Notes: generated from the sequence alone by a model not told the origin. A stretch of DNA of 64,000 nt from Eretmocerus hayati (GCA_029851415.1 CM056743.1:77332186-77396185), one strand, 5' to 3'; positions 45,822-58,460 are shown, numbered from the stretch's first letter. Program-made: numbers and translations.

Positions 45822-45879
45822 GTGAGTATTTGATACATTTCACTCTTCCATGATTGAAGACTCATACATATATCTCCAG
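45822..45879 (+). other. Intron B of Polinton-2 polymerase
   Basis: A 58 bp GTGAGT...CTCCAG intron, phase 1, within the glycine-rich IRGG segment before motif A. The Polinton-1 polymerase has no intron there. Confidence 0.8.
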
Positions 45880-46271
45880 GTGTGAGTCAGTGCAGCAACC
45901 GCTCCGCTCAGGCCAACAATCCGTACATGGGTGATGACTATGACCCGACTCAGACAGACAAGTACCTGATGTACTACGACATCACTAACTTGTACGGCTG
46001 GGCCATGAAGCAGCCCTTACCGTATGCTAAATTTGAGTGGGTCCCGAACGTGGAAGTGAACCGGCTCAACATCCGTCAGATGCGTGATGATGACGATGTT
46101 GGGTATATATTAGAGGTCAACCTCGCATACCCCAACGAGATCTATGATAGTCTTATGGATCTGCCCATGTGTCCCGAACATCGGGTGCAACCAGGATCCA
46201 CTCACAAAAAGCTGCTGACAACGCTATGTGACAAGGAGCGATATGTTATTCATGACCGGGTGCTTGAGCAG

Positions 46272-46333
46272 GTGAAAAATCTAATAACTCATCGTCGAAT
46301 TGATTCAGTACTTTATAGCACCCTCTATTGTAG
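46272..46333 (+). other. Intron C of Polinton-2 polymerase
   Basis: A 62 bp GTGAAA...TTGTAG intron, phase 0, before the conserved L..GL.LK.IH segment. The homologous Polinton-1 stretch is uninterrupted. Confidence 0.75.
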
Positions 46334-47089
46334 GTTCTAACTCACGGTCTGAGACTCAAGGAGATCCACCTCGTTCTACGATTCCATCAAAAACCTTGGC
46401 TAGAGAGTTACATTGATCTCAACACGAGGAAAAGAGCCGAGGCAACCAATGAATTTGGAGTTATGTCCTACAAACTAATGAACAACTCTGAGTTCGGGAA
46501 GCTGATGGAGGATCAGACGAAGCGAATTGACGTCAAGCTTCGGATGTCATGGGGAGGACGCTATGGGGTAGAAGCTAACATCTCCAAACCGAATTTTTAT
46601 AGTGTTTCCATCTTCTTGGAGAACTTGGCTGCAGTCCAGCTGACGGAGACGCACGTCACCATCACCAAGCCCATCTACGCTGGTTTCTGCGACTTGGACC
46701 TGTCGAAGATCCAACTGTACAGATTCCATTATGACTTCATGAAGGGGCACATGCCTTACTCCAAGCTTTCCTACACTGATACGGATAGTCTCATATATGA
46801 GATCACAAACACTGATCCGTGTAAGATCAGGAGAAAGAATCCCTGTGAGTTCGATACCTCAGACTATGCCCGGAACAACGTATATGGAATACCCTGCCTC
46901 AATAACAAGATCATTGGCATCATGGGAGATGAGTGCGGTGGACACGTCATTGTCATCTTCGTTGGTATGCGGAATAAGCTGTATGCTTATGAGATCTACA
47001 ATAGTAAGGTGACCAAGAAAGCGAAAGGAGTACGGAATGCCACTTTCAAGACCCTCAACCTTGCAAGATTCTTTATCTTGCTTTCATAA

Positions 47090-49060
47090 CTAGGAGGAAT
47101 TCATATTGCCCCTACCTTCAACAACCTAAGTCTCAGGTGGCTGGACCTACCGTGCGTACTCACTCGTTCGTTGTTTTACTGCAAACTCGTTCAAATCAGC
47201 TCCAGGGACGATACTGTATCTGATCAATATGTAAAAAAATGCATTGATTTTTTTACAGATGAAATAAGATGAAACGAAAATGTCCAGATGATTCGATTGC
47301 AGGAACATGAACGGAACTTTTGATCTATGATCGAAATTATAGCAAATTTTTGTGGATATAAAACCCAGCCATATTGCAATAAATATCACAATCATGATAT
47401 TCTATCATATGCCCAAAAAATGGATAAGTTTCTCAAAGTTAACTATCAGATTCTGGGTCGATATTTATAATGATATATGCCAATCAATTACGAGAGGCAA
47501 CGTTTGGGGTATCGATAGGATTTGGTCAAGTAAGGTCGACAAATAACGAGGCCGGATGAATGCATTTTGCACTGACTGGTTTTATTATGAATTATTCATT
47601 TGGAGAATAAATGAGACAGAATCATATACGCGTGATTACAATTTTTATCAAATCCAATTCTGGAACCAGAATCCTTTTTTCCTTTTTTATTACCAAGTTC
47701 CGATTGGCGACTGCGAAAATCCAGATAAACAATAGCAAAAAGAAAATAAATCCAATGTACTGATGGAATTACCCGGAAATGCACTATTTTCTCTGAACTT
47801 TCTCAACTAGTTTGGCTAGATTCGGTTGGACAATTGACATCATGATTTTAGAAAACTCACTACATTCTATTCTCAAACCAAAAGGTGATGCATGGTGATA
47901 GCCAAAACGCGGGTACGGTGATACGTGAATTGACATTGTCAGAACCCCTTATGCTCGCGCAAACGTCTCACGTGGCCCAGGTAGGGTGGAATTGCCATGC
48001 AAATTTATCCCTTCTTTAGACCTTACGTGACGCATTTGCCTTCACCGTTAAATAATAAACATACACACTTTCTGATTCTCCATGCGCCCCGATGTGATTG
48101 TGTACTGTGTCGCTATGGTGACAAAATTGGTGTTAAAGGAGGAAATCTCGATATTACGGCAGCAAAGTCTCATATCATGACATTACGTTTCTCACGCCAT
48201 CATGGTTAAAGACCTAGCACCTCCACCAAAATCAGACCTTGGGGATTTTTTCGCCGTTAATGATCGAGATTAGGATATAGCATGATTCTGATTTTTCAAC
48301 ATTCGTATCTGACATAAGTTGAGGGAAAATAAAAAAATAAGTAACACGAAAACAAAAAACTGAGCTTTTTTCTCAATCAAGATGAAACTCATAAAATTTA
48401 CAAGACCAGATTATGGACCAAAATAAAACGGGAGAATAGCTATTGGATAGGATTGCCAAGCCATGAGACACAGATTCACCTAGCCCCAGGCATCGGAGAA
48501 CGTTATCTCGCGGCGTCTCCTCTGTGCCGAAACACAGGGATGTGGCAAGTCCGGAGAGGTGAAGGAGGAGTGTTTTTCGATATCAGCGTGTGTGTGTGTA
48601 GGAATGTGTGTACTCACACTGACTATTCCCAAAAATACAGCGTGCTCCGGATGGGTCTAGCTGCGGTGTCGCGTCTTTCCAACGCGTGCTGCAAAATTAG
48701 TGGGTGTGGATTCTGGCCCTCCAGCTTGACTTCCCTTGACTTTAAATTATTAGTCCTGAAGTAATTGGTTCTCTCCGGAATTTTGAATTGAAAAGCACAC
48801 TTCGAAGAACGGGTTTCGTGGCGTTCTTTTATGGTCGCGATGTCTCCGTCAAAACTTATCCAAGTTGCCGAATTCGCAGCTACCACTCTAATGCCGTTCA
48901 CTCCCTTGACTCTCTGCTTGCAAAGCTCTCCATACCGCACTTGTCCCCACCTCGTAAGTTGCGCAGAAAGCAAGCTTTCGTTATACGACTCGAGCTTACG
49001 CAGGATGGGGCGAGAGAGGAGAAACTTGGGGCCACAATCCATCCCTACTTTGTATGTACC
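47090..49060. other. Non-coding region after the second polymerase
   Basis: There is no convincing gene. The sequence is AT-rich to about 48.4 kb. A minus-strand frame of up to 140 codons (48,623-49,042 from an ATG) contains basic segments such as RYGELCKQRVKGVNGIRVV, but I recognise no family and it may be a repeat-derived frame. Confidence 0.4.
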
Positions 49061-49068
49061 CACTAGAC

Positions 49069-49235
49069 CAAGGGTGTCAAGCGTAGTAGAGTACCTCCCC
49101 TCAAGCCCCTCCAGTCAAGTGCAGAGAGCGTCGCGGCTCGCGGCGAAGGAGGCCCTTCCCTGCGACGCCGCGGCGCGCTCTACACATGACTGGAGGGGCT
49201 TAAGGGGAAGGACTCTACCACGCTTGACACCCCTG
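49069..49235. mobile_element. 167 bp hAT-type MITE
   Basis: The termini CAAGGGTGTCAAGCG and CGCTTGACACCCCTG are inverse complements with one mismatch in the first bases. The whole element folds into a long GC-rich hairpin. It is flanked by an 8 bp duplication, CACTAGAC, at 49,061-49,068 and 49,236-49,243, which is diagnostic for hAT. Confidence 0.9.
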
Positions 49236-49243
49236 CACTAGAC

Positions 49244-49729
49244 TGTATAGTTTGACTCCCCCTTCTCCCTTCGCATTCTCTACACGCACGCACACACATT
49301 GAATTGTTCCTCTAAACTCAATCATTTTGCTCGGTCTTGCATCAACGAAAAAATGAATCTTATCAAAGTAAAAAACTAGAAAAACAATACGTCGTTAATA
49401 GTACGCTCTGCGACTTTGGAATGTGATTGATGAACAACGTTGGAATTCATTGATGAGTTTCACCCGTTGCATCTGTCCCCCTAGAATCTTGACGTAATTT
49501 TCTGCAAGACCAAAATTCGGAGAGATTCTATTTATAGTGAGATTGTGATGCTTAGTAAGCAACTGTGGATGGGACAAGGCCCAATACTTTTGTATGACAG
49601 ATATCTTATATGACTATGTGCCCATTGGCAAACTTGAGGACAAGGAAAAAAGAATAGCCCAAAAGCTGGCTTCGAAATCCGTGTCAACTTACACCGCTAC
49701 CACTCACCAATTTAGCATGTATCTATCGC
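49244..49729. other. Intergenic, probably 3' flank or LTR region of Gypsy-2
   Basis: I see no gene. The 3' end of the Gypsy-2 element must lie near here, but I could not identify an LTR, because its 5' counterpart lies at or beyond the right edge of the window. Confidence 0.35.
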
Positions 49730-50492
49730 CTAGCAGTTGTAATATTCTCTACAAAAACCATCGATTGACATATCATCTGGTTCGGACCAACTCTCGATAC
49801 CTGAGCAATCTGTTATGGGATTTTCTTGGCGGTGACGTCGTCGTCGGGCCACGAGCTTGATTTCGACATCGTTTAGGAGATCTTCCCCTGGTGGTGGGTT
49901 CCTCCGAAAGACTCTCTTATACCCTTCTTCGAATTGGTGGTGCAGTGGCCCGGGGGATAGCTTGATCCCATCCAACTCGAATTTACCTACTATCCGCCTT
50001 TCTATTTTGAAAATCTTCCGAACCTTCATTGCTCGTTCCCGTGATTTAAAAATTTCGTCCAGATGATGAGCCGCCACCTCGGCAACACTGATCATCAATT
50101 CGTTTGCTTCTTGAATTACTGCGGTGATCCCCAGCTTGCTCAAGCAGCTACCGATGGTAAGGTCCCCCTTTTTTTACGGTAAACCCTCTCATCGCGTAGT
50201 CCGTTGATCGCTTTCTCGTGGCGGCGCGCCTTCGGAGTTTGTTGAGGTGGCGAACCTCCCTCTTGGCTAGGTGTTTTTCCTTTCGTGCAATCTTCTGCTC
50301 CTGTTTTTCGATTTGACGTTGGAGCATTCTTTCCGCGGTGGCTAGCTTGGCTTCGAAAACGGTCAAAAACACCCACACTTTCTTCTTCCACCGTTTCGTA
50401 TCCGACTTGAGCTGCTGAATACTCTTGGGATTCCTCTTTCTGGAACCCCATTCGCGCGTTCGCCTCGCTCTTTCTTGCGATAGCTCCGGCAT
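49730..50492 (-). pseudogene. Gypsy-2 post-integrase ORF: basic coiled-coil protein, frameshifted
   Basis: The ATG at 50,492 opens a Lys/Arg/Gln-rich helical frame (EKQEQKIARKEKHLAKRE) that ends at 50,148. After a probable indel in the A/G-run near 50,160-50,175, a second frame continues to 49,730 (ITAVIQEANELMISVAEVAAHHLDEIF, then RRNPPPGEDLLNDVEIKL). Together this is about 250 residues, with no transmembrane helix or signal peptide, so it does not look like env. It follows pol on the same strand. A good splice acceptor (ttggttag) immediately precedes the ATG, suggesting expression from a spliced subgenomic RNA as for env in errantiviruses. Function unknown. Confidence 0.5.
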
Positions 50493-50675
50493 CTAACCAA
50501 GGAAAAAAAATAGAAAATGTAAGACAGTGAGATGGAGATACTCCGATCAGTTTTCATATTTGTCTAACCTACAAGCGAATTAGTCAGCACATTCTTTTTG
50601 CTCCCTCAAGATTCTTCATAAAAGTATAAACTCACTACTAAAACCATGATATCACTGCAAATTTTCGAATTCTGC

Positions 50676-50888
50676 TCAAGAGACGGAGTTCGAGATGGTG
50701 AGGCAGTCCTCGTCAATCGCCTGTAGTGTGTCGGCGGTTGAAATTGGACGGGGTTGCGGTTCTCCCGTCACCACAGGGGGGTTTTTCGCGCGGTCGAGAA
50801 TTTCTTCATATTTTTCCACTTTCTGTTGCAAGCGTTCTAGCCTCTGGTTCTCCCGCTGTCGCAGACGTCGTGCCTTTGACACAGGCAT
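50676..50888 (-). CDS. Gypsy-2 short basic coiled-coil ORF
   Basis: This 70-codon frame from an ATG at 50,888 lies between the integrase and the longer post-integrase ORF. The N-terminal 35 residues are a charged helix (RRLRQRENQRLERLQQKVEKY) and the C-terminal half is Pro/Thr-rich. I recognise no family. It may be an upstream part of the following ORF. Confidence 0.4.
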   Translation of the reverse strand: MPVSKARRLRQRENQRLERLQQKVEKYEEILDRAKNPPVVTGEPQPRPISTADTLQAIDEDCLTISNSVS

Positions 50889-51016
50889 AGCTCACTGGAG
50901 TTTTAATATTCTTTTCATGTTGGTATCACGGTAAATCAGATCACTTTGTCGTATGTAAAACCATGTCGTGAAAGTCTCAACTATGGAAACCGGGTTAGCC
51001 TAAAAACCATGTCATT

Positions 51017-52103
51017 TCTTATCGGAAGTACGGTCGTAAGCTGGAACCATGGAAGAGCCCGCGATCCACGTTGTTTTCGCGAACGAACAACCGAAACGTC
51101 GCATTGTTGATGGTTTCCCGAATCACGTAAGGCCCATCTTATAACGCGAGGAATTTAGACGTGATTTTTTTGTCAGCTGACGAGAGGTTGCACGCGCGAA
51201 CTAGGACCTCTTGGCCTTCTCGGAATTCGGTGTAGGCATGTTCCTCGTTTTGTATGAGTGCTCGTTGTTCGCCCTTTTTAAAGATCTTCCCGTGTGCAAA
51301 GATTATTTTTTGGTCGTATGGGATGTCTTTTTTTTCCGGAGGGTTTACCCATTTTTTCCAAAACCTTGTGGGCTTCTGATTTAGGTGGATCTCCATTGGT
51401 GTCATCTCAATCGTATCGTGGTAAACCTCGTTGAGCAGATTTTGGATGAACGGGACCCAATTTGCCCATGCTGTGTGTTTGTGTCCGGACAGTGTTCTGA
51501 AAAGTCTGCCTAGTTCACGCATTGTTCTTTCAATCATATTCGAACATGGGTGTCTTATCGCAGAGAATACGACACGATTGTCCTCAGATTCTACTCTACT
51601 TATTCATTTTCTGGACGTAAACTGGCTGCCATGGTCATGTATTATGCGCCGTGGTTCTCCATATGTTGGGATGTAGTGATTGAACACCTTATTTATCGTA
51701 GTACGAGTATCAGCGCGTTCGACGGGGTACAGGACCACAAACTTGGAAAAAGCGTCTATTGCTGCCAAAATTTGGGTTGCCCCCCCCCCCCCCCCCTCCC
51801 TGTAGAAGTGGGCAGCGGCCCAAAAAAATCAATTGATAACAAATCGCCCGGTGCGGCAGGGACGATCGGCCTCGTTTCGACGTGAATGCGCTGAGTGTAT
51901 ATCTTGTTACGTTGACATACGTCACAAGATCTCAGAATCTTAGCAACCAGTTCACGGAGATTGGGAAAAAAGAATGATTCCTCGATCATCTTAGGGACTT
52001 TTGACCCTCCGAGGTGTGCATATACTTCGTGCAGCTCGACCACAAACTCCTTGACCATGCTCGATGGCAGTACGGCTCTTTGATCTCCATCCTCGCCCTT
52101 CAC
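51017..52103 (-). pseudogene. pol: Gypsy-2 integrase
   Basis: The zinc module (HEVYAHLGG...CDVCQRNK) and first catalytic aspartate (SIDFFGPLP) are in the frame at 51,756-52,103. A C-run of about 16 bases at 51,779-51,795 shifts the frame. The second aspartate region (HDHGSQF) is near 51,620. The glutamate-containing segment (ERTMRELGR) is in the frame at 51,139-51,537. A further shift near 51,140 separates the last 40 residues, which end at about 51,017. The homopolymer shift could be a true indel or a sequencing artefact. Confidence 0.85.
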
Positions 52104-52157
52104 GGGAATGTTTCCATGCAGTTTGTAATCACGAAGCTTTTCTCCTTGACGTAGTTT

Positions 52158-53588
52158 CTAAATGATGGCGTTGATCTTTGGATCGTTTTGCTGCTCGGCC
52201 ACATAATTCTGGATCCTTTTTCGCAAATTTGCGGACACCTTCCGAGCTACCATCAGGCCAATCAACATATCTTTCGAATCCTTTTCCTCAACCCCATATT
52301 GTGCCCTACTCAAAGTGTCAGCCGCAATATTATCCTTACCCTTGATGTAGGAGACTTCCACATCGTAATCCTAAATAGCTAGCATCCATCGAGTCAGCCG
52401 GCCATTCAGAAATTTGCTCGTTAGCAAATACGCGAGTGCTTGATGATCACACATCACCTTTATGCGTGCTCCGTATAAGTAGCTCCTAAACTTGGCCAAA
52501 GCCCATACTATAGCGAGTAATTCGAGTTCTGTAGTGAAATAGAATTTTTCGGACCCTTTAAGGGTTCGGCTGGCCATAGAGACTACTCTCATTTCACCAT
52601 TGTGCTCTTGAGCGAGTATTGCACCTAAGCTTTTGGTACTGCTATCTGTGTACAGGACAAAACCACGATCACGCGTTGGGTGATTCAGGAACAGTTCGTG
52701 CGTGAAAAGGTCCTCGATTTCTTCAAATGCCCTCTGCTCGGAGTCCCCCCACTTCCATTTGACGCCCGTTGTTAACAACTCAAGAAGAGGGGTGAATTCT
52801 TCGGCGAGTCGACTAGTGAACTTTGCACAGAAATTAGTTAGTCCTAAAAAACCCTTCAGCTGCCGAATATTTCGGGGTGCTGGGAAATTTTTGATGCAGT
52901 CTACCTTCTCAGGGTCTGGCCGTAATCCCTCGATAGTAAGGATGTGGCCGAGAAATCGCATCTCCAGTCGGCATAGCTCAATTTTGTCGAAATTCAGTGT
53001 GATGCCTTCTTCAATTACACATTGAGAAAATAATTCCAAATGGGAGCGGTGCTGGTCAAAATCCTTTGATACTATGAGCCAGTCGTCCACAAAGTCTCTG
53101 AGAAACTCGTATAGACGCCTCAGTATTCGGTATGCGGCTCTTTTCAGGGCCGCGCCACTAATTTTCATTCCAAATAGAATAACTTTATGTTGCCATACAA
53201 CCCCCCTGTGAACGAATGCGGTCAGGTACCTGGATTTCTCGGCCAAGGTCACTTGATGGAAACTTGCGACCAGGTCAAAACTTGACATAATTCCGATCCC
53301 AAAGCACCGACGGAATAATTCCTCCATCTCCTCTGCACCCTCATAATCATCCTTAATGTCTTGATTCACATCACGAGCATCCAAACAGATTCGGATGTCC
53401 CCATTTCGTTTAATCACCACTACTAACGGGTTGATATATTGACTCGTTGACCGTTCGATTATATCAAGCTCATGCATTAGCTCAATTACATCATTTACCT
53501 TATCACGGAAACGCATGGGAATTGGATACAACTTGGGCTTCCGTTGGTGTACGTTTATTGCCCTAATGACATATTGGAAACCTTTCAA
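52158..53588 (-). pseudogene. pol: Gypsy-2 reverse transcriptase and RNase H
   Basis: The main frame (52,371-53,588) has all RT landmarks, including CLDAR, SSFDL, FGMKISGA and the active-site box FVDDW (about 53,090), followed by RNase H (YTDSSTKSLGAILA, ELELLAIVWAL, CDHQALAYL). It ends at an in-frame TAG at 52,371-52,373; the same frame resumes at 52,361 with KGKDNIAADTLSR. The domain order and wording are very close to Gypsy-1 in this window, so the two are the same family. Two stops aside, this is the best-preserved part of the element. Confidence 0.9.
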
Positions 53589-54153
53589 TCGTCCGGGTCT
53601 ATCAACTTATCCTGCTCGCGGGAGGTCGACCTCTCGAGTGTTCGAATTTTGTTACTAATCATTTCTCGCGTCAAGTACCCCTCGCGCTCTATCGGGTTCT
53701 CTTTTTTGATTTTATTACCAACGTCATCATACAACTCTGCCTCGATTTGGCTCACACACATCTGGCGCATACTTTGGAGTGCCACCGCGTTCACGGGTAT
53801 ACTCGCGTGTTTAAGCTTGCATCGAGTCAGATTCACCTGAAGAGTGATAACACTCTTCCCAACATCAATTTCCGCTAACAAGCGTTTAAGTGTACCGATG
53901 CCTATGATGCAGTCATGTAAGAATTTTGGTATAACCAAAAAATCCATCGTCGTCTTGAGTTGACCTAACGTTACATCTGCTCGGAACTGGAATTCAATCC
54001 TTGCAGATTTTTCTCCGGTGAAGCCATACGCTTGAAGGCCCGTTATTGGTAAGGTAGCGCAATTCTTCCATACGCCGTGATATTTCGAGTACGCATCGCT
54101 TGCAATGCACGTGAGTTTACTTCCCGTATCTATTAGTGCCTTAAGTGTGATAC
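53585..54153 (-). pseudogene. pol: Gypsy-2 protease, main part
   Basis: The aspartic protease signature ALIDTGSKLTC lies near 54,125, followed by a flap-like GFTGEKSA and a CIIGIG element, then a linker to RT. Its N-terminal neighbours (CPEIELTIQ) are 7.35 kb away at about 61,510, because a satellite-bearing element is inserted two codons upstream of the ALIDTG motif's strand. The frame into RT overlaps and shifts at about 53,585. Confidence 0.85.
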
Positions 54154-54177
54154 CTCCCTGCTGCAAGAGATGGATAG

Positions 54178-57100
54178 GATCGGATTGAACTTATAGTCTA
54201 TCCAGTTTTATTCAATATGTGAAACACGTTTTTCTGTATTGAGCCGGGTAGAAAGACGAATCCTCGCGAATTCGGAAAATGGGTATTCCCGACCAATGGA
54301 AGTCTATCCATCAAAACGGTATGAAAATAGATCAGTTCTATCCAGTTCTATACGCCAAACTGGTATACAATACAACGGATGAATCCGATCCAATCCTCGC
54401 AAATTGTATTCAGACCTCGCCACTCAATCCGATCCTATCCGGTTCTATACACGGTAACGGTATTCAATCCGAATCTATCCGGTTTGATGCCTATAAATTG
54501 TATTCAGACCCCGGCATTCAATCCGATCCTATCCGGTTCTATACGCGATACCGGTATTCAATCCGATCCTATCCGGATCAATACTCACAAATTGTATTCA
54601 GATCCCGCCATTGAATCCGGTCCTATCCGGTTCTATACACGATACCGGTATTCAATCCGAATCTGTCTGGATCAATGCCTATAAATTGTATTCAGACCCC
54701 GCCACTCAATCCACTCCTTGTATACCGGATAGGAATCCGGTTCTACATACGATACCAGTATTCAATCCGAATCTATCCGGCTTTATGCCTGCGATATGTA
54801 TTCAGACCCCGCCATTCAATCTGATCCTATCCGGTTCTATACACACTACCGGGATTCAATTCGAATCTATCCGGTTCGATGCCCACAAATTCTATTCAGA
54901 TCCCGCCATTCTATCCGCTCCTATCCGGTTCTATACACGATACCGGTATTGAATTCAATCCTATCCGGATCAGTACCTATAAATTGTATCCAGACGCTGG
55001 CATTCAATCCTAACCTATCCGGCTCAACGCCTACAAATTGTATTCAGACCCCGCCATTCAATCCGATTCTATCCGGTTCTATACACGATACCGGTATTCA
55101 ATCCGATCACATCCGGTTCAATGCCTACGATATGTATTCAGACCCCGCCATTCAATCCGGTTCTATCCGGTTCTATACACGGTACCGGTATTGAATCCGA
55201 TCCTATCCGGATCAATAGCTACAAATTGTATCCAGACCCTGGCATTCAATCCGAACCTATCCGGGTCAATGCCTACAAATTGTATTCAGACCCCGCCATC
55301 CACCCCAATCCTATCCGGTCCTATCCGAATCGATCCCTGAAATTGGAACTGCATTCCCCAACTTATCCAATCAACAAAAGAATGATTCGGATGATTGAAT
55401 TGATCGGACCCATTCAGACTGGTGATGATTGTCTCAATCCACTCCCTTTTCAGCACACTCCTCAACAGATTCGGGCTTAGTACTAGACAGAAGAGTCATC
55501 TCAGACTATATCATATGATACAAATGGACACCATATTTCCGCATTCACAATTCATCGCATCTTAAGACTTACGCTCGCAACTTATAACTCACGCACTGAG
55601 AATTCCGAATGAGATCTGCCTTATATATGAATCGAGCAGATAGTTCGTCACTTGCGAGAGAAGAAATATACGTGTTTCTCGTCTGTACTTCAAAGTGCAC
55701 GAGAAACGCCACCAAGTGGCAGGTGTTGGAATGATAGTCCTGCCTCCAACTATTGCACCAAGAATTCAATCAGATCCTATCCGGTTCTATACACAGAAAC
55801 GGTATGAACTTCCTTCGGCCACTCAGGTTCAATGCCTATTAATTGTATTCAGTCATGGCCGATCAATCCAGTCCTATCCGGTTCTCTACCTCCTACTGGC
55901 ATTTGATCCTATCCTATCCAACTCTAAACACGGTACCGGTATTCAATCCGATCTTATCCGATTCAATGTCTATAAATTGTATTTAGACCCTGCCATTCAA
56001 TCCGCTCCTATCCGGTTTTATACACGATACCGGTATTCAATCCGATCCTATCCGGTTCAATGCCTACGATATGTATTCAGACCCCACCATTCAATCCGGT
56101 TCTACCCGGTTCTATACACGCTACCGGTATTCAATCCGAATCTATCCGGTTTCATGCCCACAAATTGTATTCAGACCCCGGCCTCCAATCCGACCCGATC
56201 CGGTTGTATATACGGTACCGACATTCAATTCTTTCCTAACCGGTTCTATACACAGGGTTGGTATGAACCGCTTCGGATCATTCCGGTTCAATACCAAGAA
56301 ACTGTATTCAGCAGCCCACCTTTCAATCTGATCCAATCCGGTCTTATACACGACACGGGTATTCAATCCGAATCTATCCGGTTGCATGCCCATAAATTGT
56401 ATTCAGACCCCGGATTCCAATTTGACCCTATCCGGTTGTATATACGGTACCGATATTCAATTCTTTCCTAACCGGTTCTATACACAGGGTTGGTATGAAC
56501 CGCTTCGGATTATTCTGGTTCAATACCAAGAGACTGTATTCAGCAGCCCGCCTTTTAATCTGATCCAATCCGGTCCTATACACGACACCGGTATTCAATC
56601 CGAATCCATCCGGTTCGATGCCTACGAATTGTATTCAGACCCCGGCTTTTAATCCGATCCTCTCCGGTTATATATACGGTCCAGGTATTCTATCCGATCC
56701 TATCCGCATCAATGCCTACAAATTGTATCCAGACCCCGCCATTCGATCCGATTCTATACACGGTAACGGTATTCAATCCGAATCTATCCGGTTCGATGCC
56801 TACAAATTGTATTCAGACCCCGGTTTTCAATCCGATCCTATCCGGTTGTATATGCGGTACAGGGATTCCATTCGATCCTATCCGGATCAATGCCTATACA
56901 TTTTATTCAGACCCCGACATTCAATGCGCTCCTATCCGGTTCCATACCCGGTACCCGTGTTCAATCCGAATCTGTCTGGATCAATGCCTATAAATTGTAT
57001 TCAGACCCCGCCACTCAATCCGCTCCTATCCGGTTCTACATACGATACCGGTATTCAATCCGAATCTATCCGGCTTTATGCCTGCGATATGTATTCAGAC

Positions 57101-58460
57101 CCCGCCATTCGATCTGATCCTATCCGGTTCCATACACACTACCGGGATTCAATTCGAATCTATCCGGTTCGATGCCCACAAATTGTATTCAGACCCTGCC
57201 GTTCAACCCGCTCCTATCCGGTTTTATACACGATACCGGTATTCAATCCGAATCTATCCGGCTTTATGCCTGCGATATGTATTCAGACCCCGCCTTTTAA
57301 TCTGATCCAATCCGGTCCTATTCACGACACCGGTATTCAATCCGAATCCATCCGGTTCGATGCCTACGAATTGTATTCAGACCCCGGCTTCCAATCCGAT
57401 CCTGTCCGGTTGTATATACGGTCCAGGTATTCAATCCGATCCTATCCGCATCAATGCCTAAGAATTGTATCCAGACCTCGCCATTTGATCCGGTTCTATA
57501 CACGGTAACGGTATTCAATCCGAATCTATCCGGTTTGATGCCTACAAATTGTATTCAGACCCCGGTTTTCAATCCGATCCTTTCCGGTTGTATATACGGT
57601 ACAGGGATTCCATACGATCCTACCCGGATCAATGCCTATAAATTCTATTCAGACCCCGCCATTCAATCCGCTCCTATCTGGTTCCATACCCGGTACCCGT
57701 GTTCAATCCGAATCTATCCGGTTTGATGCCTACAAGTTGTATTCAGACCCCGGCTTTCAATTTGATTCTATCCGGTTGTATATACGGCACGGGTATTCGA
57801 TCCGATCCTATCCAGATTAATGCCTACGAATCAGGTTCAGTCCTCGCCCTTTAATCGAATCCCACCCTTTCTATACACGGTAACGGTATTCATTTCTTTC
57901 CTATCCGGTTCTATACACAGGATCGGTATGAACTACTTTGGATCATTCCGGTTCAATACCAAGAAACTGTATTCGGCAGTCCGCCATCCAATCCGATCCA
58001 ATCCGGTCCTATACACGATTCCGGTATCCAATCCAAATCTATTCGGTTCGATCCCTGTAAATTGTGTTCAGACCAGGCATCTCATCCGATTCTATCCGGA
58101 TCAATGTCTATGAAACGTATTCAGACCTTGCTATTCAATCCGGATCTATCCGATTCTAAATGCAGGACCAGTTTGAACTTCTCTGAATCATCCCGGTTCA
58201 ATATCAAGAAACTGTATTCAGCAGCCCGCCATTCAATCTGATCCAGTCCGGCCCCCGGCCCTATAGACGATTCCGGTATTCAATCCGAATATATTCGGTC
58301 CGATGCCTGTGAATTGTATTCAGACCCCGGCATTTCATCCGATCCTATCCGGATCAATGTCTATAAAACGTATCCAGGCCTCGCTATTCAATCCGGTCCT
58401 ATCCGGTTCCATACATAGTAACGGTATCCAATCCGAATATATCCGGTTCGATGCCTACGA
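54178..58460 (+). repeat. Left-arm tandem array, ~94 bp unit
   Basis: About 45 diverged copies of a unit built from two 40 bp sub-repeats (attcaatccgatcctatccg... and attcaatccgaatctatccg...) plus a 14 bp spacer, attcagaccccgcc. The sub-repeats alternate in their 3' parts (ttctatacacgataccggt versus tcgatgcctacaaattgt). Higher-order blocks are visible, e.g. a variant containing ggttggtatgaaccgcttcgg recurs. Confidence 0.9.

Larger units (their letters stand above)
32063..47089 (+). pseudogene. Polinton-2 protein-primed family B DNA polymerase, split by two transposons
   Basis: Coding blocks are 32,063-32,426, 35,029-35,491 and 44,479-47,089, separated by a TIR element and a BEL/Pao retroelement. 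Both junctions join in phase with the polymerase frame. Landmarks are an N-terminal segment similar to Polinton-1 (LDINDFLEEA, NTVLFADSLKIG), a CDRC finger (about 44,520), exonuclease motif YGDFEC (about 44,680), the CHIC...DHCHFTG...H.GCD module (from about 44,970), motif A DITNLYG (about 45,985), motif B NNSEFGK (about 46,480) and motif C YTDTDSL (about 46,775). There are three introns in the 3' block. In-frame stops include TAG at 32,389, a TAG near 35,199, TGA near 44,552, TAG at 44,849 and TAG near 44,937. The C-terminus is lost after about 47,050. Confidence 0.85.

Noticed and set aside
48623..49063. Up to 146-codon minus ORF as a real gene
   Set aside because: No family recognised, a GTG at its nominal start, and location in eroded flank; described only within the non-coding region.
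51779..51811. Gly-rich insertion in the Gypsy-2 integrase
   Set aside because: It comes from a C homopolymer; a length error or indel is more likely than a real polyglycine segment.
54279..58113. Many overlapping ORFs of 60-296 codons with repeated Ile-Arg-Ser-Tyr-Pro-like peptides
   Set aside because: They are translations of the ~94 bp satellite. The period is not a multiple of three, so all frames stay open through different copies; there is no start or domain logic.
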